A stretch of 12,381 bases of DNA, taken from assembly GCA_016288355.1 (NCBI GenBank), contig JAEEYY010000062.1, positions 1 to 12,381 on the forward strand. The letters run 5' to 3'. Positions 6,802-12,381 of the stretch are shown here, in pieces. A program made the position numbers and the translations under genes. Position 1 is the first letter of the stretch, and each line of letters starts with the position of its first letter. The DNA comes from Synergistes sp. Its GTDB lineage: Bacteria > Synergistota > Synergistia > Synergistales > Synergistaceae. The notes below the pieces were generated by a model that worked only from the letters and a program-made list of their open reading frames with translations, had not been told where the DNA came from and did not search any database.

Positions 6802-6808
6802 CCTCCTC
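6802..6808 (-). promoter_or_regulatory. Ribosome binding site supporting the TTG start of the DUF1446 gene
   Basis: The minus strand reads GAGGAGG, ten bases, then TTG AGC GAC. This strong site favours the TTG start over an internal ATG, which would delete the conserved N-terminal glycine-rich strand. Confidence 0.65.
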
Positions 6809-6817
6809 AAAATCACG

Positions 6818-7600
6818 CTATACTTTGGAATCTTCACCGATCATCCAGAACAGGAGCCTGCGCCGGAGCCGGTCAAAAGCCAGCATGATGGAAACAAAGA
6901 CCACCACCGTGAACAGCAGTCCTGCAATTACACGTGCGTAGTCAGAAAAATCAGCATAGTACTGAATGAAGTACCCAAGCCCCGAGTCTGTCGCGAACAT
7001 CTCGGCCACTGTCAGCAGTATAAAGGCAAAATTCAGGGCGGTGGCAGCACCGCTGAGAATAAGCGGCGCCGCGGCCGGCAGGATGACCATAAACAGCCTG
7101 CGCCAGCCCGACATTTCCAGGACCTTCGCGTTATCCAGGTACTTCTGATCGATCACCATGATGCCGCTTATCGTTCCGCTCAGGAACGGCCAGAAGCATC
7201 CCAGGAAGATGATCGCCACAGAGGAGATATAGAACGTCGGCATGATGGCTATGAAGTACGGCGTCAGCATCGAGGGAGGCAGCGGACTCAGTGAAAACAC
7301 TATAGGCTTCATTGCCTGGTTGAGCCTTGGATGAAGCCCTATGATGATCCCCAGAGTGATACCGGCTAAGGCCGCGAGAAAGAATCCCGGAATCAGCAGC
7401 CCCATAGAGCTGAGCAGCGACTCCCAGAGCCTGGGCATAGCCTCCCACAGTGCACGTCCTATCTCGGCGGGACCCGGGAAAAGAATTTTATCCAGTGTCC
7501 CGGTCACGTCAGTTAACAGCGTGTAAGCCGCGAGAAAGGAGACGGCGATGACCGCCGTCCCCCAGTAACCCCGCAGCAAAGGATGCGCTTTTTTCCGCAT
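6818..7600 (-). CDS. ABC transporter permease, nitrate/taurine/sulfonate (SsuC/TauC) type
   Basis: This 260-residue inner-membrane protein belongs to the BPD permease class, with about six hydrophobic segments. The first is near residues 14-30 after a basic N-terminus, and the last ends near 235 before a basic tail. The cytoplasmic ATPase-contact loop is recognisable as YLDNAKVLEMSGWRRLFMV followed by LPAAAPLILSG. It is somewhat diverged from the classic EAA---G form: Glu is Asp, one Ala is Asn, and the Gly is shifted. Only three bases separate it from the stop of the binding-protein gene, and no good ribosome site is seen, so translation is probably coupled. As a homodimer it would form the channel for the substrate delivered by the upstream binding protein. 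Confidence 0.9.
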   Translation of the reverse strand: MRKKAHPLLRGYWGTAVIAVSFLAAYTLLTDVTGTLDKILFPGPAEIGRALWEAMPRLWESLLSSMGLLIPGFFLAALAGITLGIIIGLHPRLNQAMKPIVFSLSPLPPSMLTPYFIAIMPTFYISSVAIIFLGCFWPFLSGTISGIMVIDQKYLDNAKVLEMSGWRRLFMVILPAAAPLILSGAATALNFAFILLTVAEMFATDSGLGYFIQYYADFSDYARVIAGLLFTVVVFVSIMLAFDRLRRRLLFWMIGEDSKV

Positions 7601-7603
7601 AGC

Positions 7604-8623
7604 CTACTGATTGTATTTCACAAAGCGTTTGGCGAACTCTTTATAACGCTTGTTGTCAGGTTCCCTCTTCTGAAGCTCGTCGAGAGCGTCCTTGTAAAGT
7701 TTGACGTTGATATGGTCCTCGACATTGATTCCTTCGGTCTTGGCATAATCAAGCTTTCCGAGAAGCTCCCACATATAACGGACGCCGTTGCTCTTGGGGT
7801 CGGATTCAAATACCTGGTTGGTTTCCAGCAGCATAATACGGGACTGCTTTTCATCCAGCTTGAGATATTTCTGATTGATCTTAACGCATTCTTCCTGATT
7901 GTCCAGCAGGAACGCCTCGGCTCTTATCCATGCACGGAGGAAACCCTTGACGGCGTCGGAATGCCCGGCCATCCATGATTTCCTGCATACAGGGCGGCAG
8001 CAGACATGCATCGGATCCAGGTCGTTGGTCCAGGTCAGGGTCTTGAGGCCGGCCGCGACTGACTGGAGATAGGTGGAATTTGTCCCGACTCCGACATCCG
8101 CCTTGCCTGATTTCACTGCTTCAAGGACATCCGCAGGCTTCTTGAACTCCATGATCGTGCAGTCCTTCTCCGGCTTATACCCGGCCCGCATCATGGCCCC
8201 GCGCCATACGATATCCGGCGTATACATACGCGCGACCGCTATCTTCTTGCCAAGGAAGGATTTAAGCCCTTTGTACTCGAATTCCGGCTTGGCATAGACC
8301 GGCATTCCGCCGGATACGTAGCCGCCGAAAATGCAGAAATCCGCGCCTTTGGTGACGAAGGTCAGCGGAGCGGCTGTCCCGAAGGAGACAGCGACATCGA
8401 CCTTCCCTGCCTGAAGAGCGTTCAGTGCGTCAGTTGAATTTGAGAAGGGGACAAGTTCGATTTCCACTCCCTCATCGTTTGCAAAACCCTTTTCAATGGC
8501 GATGAAGCCCAGGATATTACCTGTAGCGGGGTTATAGGCCACCTTAACAGGAGCTGACGCCGCCGCCGCAGAGGACAGCGCCAATACGAGCATCATTGCA
8601 AAAAAAGCTATACGTTTAACCAT
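7604..8623 (-). CDS. Periplasmic solute-binding protein, NMT1/SsuA/TauA type
   Basis: The 339-residue protein has a Sec signal peptide (MVKR, hydrophobic core, AAAASA cleavage region around 20-25) and no lipobox Cys. It should therefore be a free periplasmic protein, which points to an outer-membrane-bearing host. The mature part has the two-lobed ABC binding-protein pattern of the NMT1/TauA class: VKVAYNPATGN near the start, LNALQAGKVDVAVSF in lobe one, and a second-lobe segment with ADVLEAVKSGKADVGVG. A CRPVCRKSW segment provides unusual clustered cysteines (with an adjacent CC pair) that might form a disulfide. The ATG has an AAGGAGA ribosome site six bases upstream, overlapping the end of the ATPase gene. 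The class binds small anions (sulfonates, nitrate, carboxylates) or thiamine precursors; the ligand here is unknown. Confidence 0.9.
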   Translation of the reverse strand: MVKRIAFFAMMLVLALSSAAAASAPVKVAYNPATGNILGFIAIEKGFANDEGVEIELVPFSNSTDALNALQAGKVDVAVSFGTAAPLTFVTKGADFCIFGGYVSGGMPVYAKPEFEYKGLKSFLGKKIAVARMYTPDIVWRGAMMRAGYKPEKDCTIMEFKKPADVLEAVKSGKADVGVGTNSTYLQSVAAGLKTLTWTNDLDPMHVCCRPVCRKSWMAGHSDAVKGFLRAWIRAEAFLLDNQEECVKINQKYLKLDEKQSRIMLLETNQVFESDPKSNGVRYMWELLGKLDYAKTEGINVEDHINVKLYKDALDELQKREPDNKRYKEFAKRFVKYNQ

Positions 8624-8626
8624 AGT

Positions 8627-9425
8627 TCATTTCTCCTTATTATGTAAGTTATTCTGGAAACTATCATTACTATGCAGCATCTGTACCAACGTATTTCGCA
8701 GGTCCAGCATGGCTCTGTCATCAAAGCGTCTTTCCTGCTGAGATTTTTCCGTCCTGAAGCTGTAGTCGTAAATGACCCTTCCCGTCCCCGCGCCAAAGAC
8801 GATGATTCGTGTGGCAAGGAGCAGCGCCTCGTCAACGTCATGTGTGACGAAGATTATCGTCTTGCGGGCTCCCTCATCCTTTGACCACAACTCGAGGATC
8901 ATCCTTTGAAGACGGCCGCGGGTAACAGCGTCCAGCGCCCCGAAGGGTTCATCCATCAACAGAACGGGAGGGTCCAACAGGAATGCACGGCAGATCGCGC
9001 ACCTCTGCCGTTGCCCTCCGGACAGTTCAAAGGGATATTTTTTTGTAGGTTGTCTCGTCAAGACCGACGTCCTTAAGCCCCCGCATGACCTTCGCCTTCA
9101 GCTCTGCTTTGGGTCTTTCCTTAAACTTCTGCTGAAGAGAGATAAGTATGTTTCTGCCTGCGGAAAACCACGGGAAAAGACTGTAATCCTGGAAGACGAC
9201 CCCGCGGTCAAGCCCTGCGCCATGTATAGGATTGCCATCGATCAGTATCTCACCGCAGGTCGGCTCGGCCAGCCCGGCCATAAGGCGAAGGAATGTGCTT
9301 TTGCCGCACCCGGACTCGCCGAGAACGCAGACAAACTCTCCGGATCGAATGTCGATATTAAGATCTCTCAGTACCTCTTCGGTGCCGTAACTGAAGCCTA
9401 TTCCCCTAACCGAAATATCCGCCAT
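8627..9425 (-). pseudogene. ABC transporter ATP-binding protein (SsuB/TauB type), interrupted by a frameshift
   Basis: Two overlapping frames together make one complete 265-residue ATPase. The first (9425 down to a TGA at 9027) has Walker A GESGCGKST (36-44) and the Q-loop Gln79 in FQDYSLFPW. The second (to 8627) has the signature SGGQRQR, Walker B LLMDEP (155-160 of the joined protein) and the switch His195 in VTHD. The break is at a run of seven A on the minus strand (T7 at 9038-9044). With six A, the reading goes from TYKK into YPFELSGG without a gap. Neither half alone can hydrolyse ATP. It may be a true mutation, a sequencing error, or slippage-rescued expression. It is the first gene of the operon, three bases before the binding-protein gene. 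An AAGGA lies twelve bases before the ATG. Everything else in the gene is well conserved, so the lesion looks recent. Confidence 0.85.
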
Positions 9426-9904
9426 CTTATCAAAATATCCTTTTCTTCATCATGATCCCCTGTAACTAAACAGAAGACAGCAACAGACAGCACAGGGCAG
9501 GCAGATCTGCCGGACCCGTCTGAAAAACCCGTTTGTTTGCCTTTGCTCAAACATGCATAAATTTGCCGCGCGAATATAGATTATTATTTGATCAGGATGG
9601 AAAGATAGAGCAATGATGACCCAGGTAATTATGGGCTTATGCAGAAATTGGGATCCGTCTTTCGTTTCCTATGCGCTGACCTGCGCTGCGGCAAAATGTA
9701 ACACGTACATTGCTGTCACAACGAACAGATCAAGTCATGGAAACGCCCTCCCCCTACATCAAACTTGTATGCTATTTTCATATTCTAAACCATTTCTTAT
9801 AAAAAAATACAGAGAAACAAAAGACAGAATATTAGTAAAATCGTTCAAGCCGCGGCGGGACGCCTGAATTTCTCTGCGGGGCGGCATAACCATATACAAA
9901 GAAT
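9426..9904. other. Long intergenic region upstream of the five-gene operon
   Basis: I see no convincing gene here. It must contain the promoter of the minus-strand operon, but no box pair stands out. GGCAGATCTGCC (9500-9511) is a perfect 12-base palindrome about 75 bases before the ATPase start and could be a regulator site. Bases about 9761-9845 are much richer in A and T than the surroundings. An 84-codon open frame on the plus strand (9613-9867) has no good ribosome site and an implausible composition. Confidence 0.5.
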
Positions 9905-9943
9905 ATCGGCCCGTCTTGGGAACATCGTTCCCGCCGGGCCGAT
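9905..9943. terminator. Two-part hairpin terminator after the YkvI-family gene
   Basis: The outer stem ATCGGCCCG (9905-9913) pairs with CGGGCCGAT (9935-9943), and an inner stem GGGAAC (9918-9923) pairs with GTTCCC (9927-9932). It lies 35 bases beyond the stop of the carrier gene, on its downstream side. The minus-strand tail (ATATTCTTTG) is only moderately T-rich, so termination strength is uncertain. Confidence 0.6.
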
Positions 9944-9977
9944 TTATACTTCTGTTATACGCTCTTATTTTGTTCTG

Positions 9978-11072
9978 TTAAGGCTTCCTGGAAAGTTTAG
10001 CCGATCTTAACGTTTTGGCAAGCATGAAGAACATCAGCATAATGCCCACGTAACCGTTTATGCCGTAGATGATGTTGACGATCTGGCGGAACGGCAGTTT
10101 AAGCGCGACAAAACAGGCCGCGGCGGCAAACACTGCCGTCAGGCCGTAAAATCTCGTCGTTTTTTCATGCGCAAAGCGCGCCGACACCGACCAGAGGAGC
10201 GGCACCGAAGTCGTATAGATGCCGGCCAGGATCACTACTGAAAAGACCGACGCAAGCGGCGGCCAAAGCTTTTCCGCAATCACAAGAGACGGGATGTCAG
10301 ACGCGTAAAGATCTTTGATGCACGAAAGCAGCCCGAGCATCAGGACTACCGCGCCGCCGACAAAGGCTAAAGCTCCCAGCGTCGTGCCGAGAGCCGCTTC
10401 TTTTTTGCTGTTCGCTTTCGTACCCATGGCCGCCAGGAACGCGGCGAGCCACAGCATACAGAAGCCTACGTAGGAGGTGCCGGCCATCAGCCAGTTGCTA
10501 CCGACCTTGGTTATTTCAAGAGAGCCTGAGGAAACGAGCGCGGCGCCTTCGGATACTCCGGCCGGATTGCTGAAAATGCCGCCAAGGCCTACGCCTATCG
10601 CTATAACGACGATCAGCGGGCCTATCGTGCCTATGACTTCTACGATCCTGCCGAGCCCGCATACGACCGTTATCACGGAAACAGCCATCATAAGGATCGA
10701 GCCGAGCATCGGAGAGAGATGATAATACTGCCTTACGGTCGCGCCGGCTCCGCCGAGCATCACTATATAAGACATATAGATAAAAGCGATTGAAAAATAA
10801 TCATAGAAGCCGCCGAGGTACTTTCCGCAGTAGTGCCTGTAGATGTCATTCGTGTTTGCAAAGCGTTCGCTGTAGCCGGTCACGATGAACTCATATCCTA
10901 CATATACAAAGCACAGAAGCACGAAGGCGGCGACTAAAAGCCCCTGATAGCCGTAAGAGGCGAAGTACTGAAGCACTTCCTGCCCCGTCGCGAAGCCCGC
11001 GCCGATAAGGTAGGCGATGAACGCGCCGGCGAATTTCAAGACGTTGCCCCAGCTGACTTTATTTTCGTCCAT
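9978..11072 (-). CDS. YkvI-family multi-spanning membrane carrier (COG3949)
   Basis: This 364-residue inner-membrane protein has about ten hydrophobic segments. It carries the hallmark N-terminal block GAGFATGQEVLQYFASYG (24-41), where the first helix is broken by glycines as in LeuT-fold transporters. The family resembles Bacillus YkvI and is presumed to carry an amino acid or related organic solute by ion coupling; no substrate is established. The ATG at 11072 is preferred. A longer frame begins at a TTG at 11114, but that codon has no ribosome site and falls at the predicted transcription start, whereas GGAGAAGGG lies about 12 bases before the ATG. The C-terminus ends in a basic tail (KTLRSAKLSRKP). 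It appears to be a single-gene unit with a promoter on one side and a hairpin on the other. Confidence 0.85.
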   Translation of the reverse strand: MDENKVSWGNVLKFAGAFIAYLIGAGFATGQEVLQYFASYGYQGLLVAAFVLLCFVYVGYEFIVTGYSERFANTNDIYRHYCGKYLGGFYDYFSIAFIYMSYIVMLGGAGATVRQYYHLSPMLGSILMMAVSVITVVCGLGRIVEVIGTIGPLIVVIAIGVGLGGIFSNPAGVSEGAALVSSGSLEITKVGSNWLMAGTSYVGFCMLWLAAFLAAMGTKANSKKEAALGTTLGALAFVGGAVVLMLGLLSCIKDLYASDIPSLVIAEKLWPPLASVFSVVILAGIYTTSVPLLWSVSARFAHEKTTRFYGLTAVFAAAACFVALKLPFRQIVNIIYGINGYVGIMLMFFMLAKTLRSAKLSRKP

Positions 11073-11121
11073 AAAAATATCAGACCCTTCTCCGTTAGAT
11101 CTGCTTCTTTTCAACAGTCGT

Positions 11122-11150
11122 ACAATATCGTAATTTTATCGCAAGCGCAA
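11122..11150 (-). promoter_or_regulatory. Possible promoter of the YkvI-family gene
   Basis: The minus strand has TTGCGC (11150-11145), exactly 17 bases, then TATTGT (11127-11122). Each box is an imperfect match, but spacing and position are right. Transcription would start near 11115 and give a leader of about 40 bases that includes the GGAGAAGGG site. Confidence 0.4.
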
Positions 11151-11314
11151 GCCGCTGAAAAAACTTTTTTGCGCCCTGTCCGAAACTGCGCCGGCAACGC
11201 CGTTTCCGGCAAAGATGCCTGCAGGTTAATGCTGCGCTGTGATTTTCGCAAAACATAATAAAAATAACCTTTGCATGACCGCAGAAGAAGAGGCGCAGCG
11301 CCATGAACAGCGGA
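11151..11314. other. Spacer between the YkvI-family and DUF1015 genes
   Basis: Beyond the promoter on one side and the terminator on the other, I see no gene or clear element here. A 104-codon minus-strand frame across it (11095-11409) overlaps the end of the DUF1015 gene and both regulatory elements and resembles no known protein. Confidence 0.5.
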
Positions 11315-11358
11315 TAAAAAGGGCCGCAGAGCGGCTGAAAGCGTGCAGAACTGCGGCC
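11315..11358 (-). terminator. Rho-independent terminator after the DUF1015 gene
   Basis: On the minus strand GGCCGCAG (11358-11351) pairs with CTGCGGCC (11329-11322) and is followed directly by CTTTTTATC. The hairpin is 26 bases past the stop codon. Flanking A and T runs can lengthen the stem. Confidence 0.8.
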
Positions 11359-11384
11359 TTTTCGATATGTTCTTAAAACATTCT

Positions 11385-12381
11385 TCAGGACTGCCTGATC
11401 TTTCGGCACTCCATATAGTAGCGCTTCTCGTGCGCTTCGCCCATCGAAAAGGTCTTGCGCGGCAGGACTCCGCCCGCCGCTATCGCAGGGAAGAGCGCGT
11501 TTTTATCGATGCTCTTAAGAAACACCGCGCAGTTGTCCTCTTTTTCCGAGAGCTTCATCGGAGTCTCTTCTCCGTGTATGTAGTCGATGCTGACATTCTT
11601 ATTTTCCGCAAGGAATACGTCGAGATAGCTCTGAAGGATGTCCACCGGAAGGCGTCCGCCGGTCCCCTTCAGAGAAAATCCTTCGCTTTTCCCGCAGCTT
11701 CTGAATACCACATCAGAGCCGGGCTCTGTTTTTATTCCGAGCTTTTTGCAGGCGGATAAAAAGCCTTCCGTCACTTTTGCGTGATCCGTCCCGAAGAGCA
11801 CTCTGTGGACGGGTTCGAATATAAGCGCCGGGCTGTGAAGATTGACCAGCTCCGCCAGCGCATACCTTGCGGGGTGGGTTTCCCTTTCTGCCGGGGCAAG
11901 AGTCTCTTTTAATTTGTCCCACCATGCTTTTGCGGTAACAAGGGAGTGGTTCCCGTCCCCGACGGAGATAAAGAAGCCGCCTGAGTCGCGCTGCATCTTA
12001 AGCAGAAGGTCATTCACCGACTCCGCGGCCTCACCCTCGATCGCCCAGCCTTTCAGCGTGCCGCCTTTTTTCATCAGCACCGCGTCATAAAGCTTTCTGA
12101 AGCTTTCTCTTTTCTCATAAAGAGGTTCGATAAGCTTTTTTTCACGGTCGTCTATCAGCATCATGACGTGAGGCGCTTCTATCGCGGCATGGCTGCGTAT
12201 GCGAACGCGCGGAGGTATGCGCGACGCTACGGTGCCCTCTGTGGCGCGAATCAGCGCGCTGTTGCCCGGCACAAAGTCATACTGCTCGAGGTCGACCTTG
12301 CCCACGAGCCCGAGGCGCGCGCCGGATTCAGTCGTGCGCTCTACTAAAACAAAACCGTCGTGCACCGTTTCGGATAGAATA
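11385..12381 (-). CDS. DUF1015-family protein, 5' end beyond window
   Basis: The frame is open through the right edge (codons ATT CTA TCC GAA ACG precede a GTG at 12365), so the true start lies outside. About 331 residues are visible, against roughly 400 for the family, so the N-terminal fifth is missing. Family-typical blocks are GLVGKVDLEQYDF, IRATEGTVASRIPPR, PHVMMLIDD, the most conserved VGDGNHSLVTAKAWWD, and the C-terminal LPRKTFSMGEA followed by a basic end. DUF1015 (PF06245) proteins are cytoplasmic and of unproven function; the GDGNH block looks like a catalytic or binding loop but no reaction is established. The internal GTG is not a natural start because it has no ribosome site and conserved sequence continues upstream. 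The gene is followed by a strong terminator. Its operon partners, if any, lie outside. Confidence 0.87.
   Translation of the reverse strand, partial: ILSETVHDGFVLVERTTESGARLGLVGKVDLEQYDFVPGNSALIRATEGTVASRIPPRVRIRSHAAIEAPHVMMLIDDREKKLIEPLYEKRESFRKLYDAVLMKKGGTLKGWAIEGEAAESVNDLLLKMQRDSGGFFISVGDGNHSLVTAKAWWDKLKETLAPAERETHPARYALAELVNLHSPALIFEPVHRVLFGTDHAKVTEGFLSACKKLGIKTEPGSDVVFRSCGKSEGFSLKGTGGRLPVDILQSYLDVFLAENKNVSIDYIHGEETPMKLSEKEDNCAVFLKSIDKNALFPAIAAGGVLPRKTFSMGEAHEKRYYMECRKIRQS

Noticed and set aside
6731..7294. 187-codon plus-strand open frame rich in Arg, Gln and His
   Set aside because: It is the antisense shadow of the permease gene; the low-complexity composition is typical of such shadows.
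9027..9061. Programmed -1 frameshift joining the ATPase halves
   Set aside because: A -1 shift at the A run enters the wrong third frame; only a +1 slip or loss of one A restores the protein.
9613..9867. 84-codon plus-strand open frame as a small gene
   Set aside because: No good ribosome site, no recognisable domain or membrane pattern, and composition that drifts with the AT-rich patch.
11095..11409. 104-codon minus-strand open frame
   Set aside because: It overlaps the end of the DUF1015 gene, its terminator and the carrier promoter, and resembles nothing known.

Overview
The window looks like ordinary chromosome of a diderm, anaerobe-like bacterium with moderately high GC. The gene set fits Synergistota (for example a Cloacibacillus-like gut or sludge organism): a free periplasmic solute-binding protein, a two-piece AtuA/DUF1446 module, a stand-alone LarC C-terminal domain, a YkvI-type carrier and a DUF1015 protein. 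This placement is an inference from gene content and was not tested. No phage, IS element, CRISPR array, rRNA or tRNA was recognised.

Layout. (a) Positions 1-777, minus strand: the N-terminal part of an exported protein with a repeated extracellular domain, running off the left edge. (b) 886-2199, plus strand: a LarC2-like nickel-cofactor protein, then a sirtuin. (c) 2268-3263, minus: gpsA (phospholipid precursor supply). (d) 3493-4993, plus: a QueT-type queuosine-precursor transporter, then a proline-iminopeptidase-like hydrolase that has an extended -10 promoter inside a large palindrome and has Gln where the catalytic His is expected. (e) 5020-5067: a strong bidirectional terminator. (f) 5088-9425, minus: a compact five-gene operon. 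Transcribed right to left it encodes an ABC ATPase broken by a frameshift at an A7 run, a periplasmic binding protein, a permease, an AtuA/DUF1446 protein, and the separate small AtuA-type ferredoxin-fold partner. (g) 9426-9977: about 550 bases without a convincing gene. (h) 9978-11072, minus: a YkvI-family membrane carrier with its own promoter and terminator. (i) 11385-12381, minus: a DUF1015 protein whose 5' end lies beyond the right edge.

How the genes work together. The only clear multi-gene system is the operon in (f). A nitrate/taurine/sulfonate-class importer is joined, at 3-26 nt gaps, to a two-piece AtuA-like enzyme, which suggests uptake and intracellular processing of one small organic (probably acidic) compound. 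The substrate cannot be read from the sequence. The frameshift in the ATPase leaves it open whether the importer works in this strain. The other genes look like independent housekeeping or accessory units.
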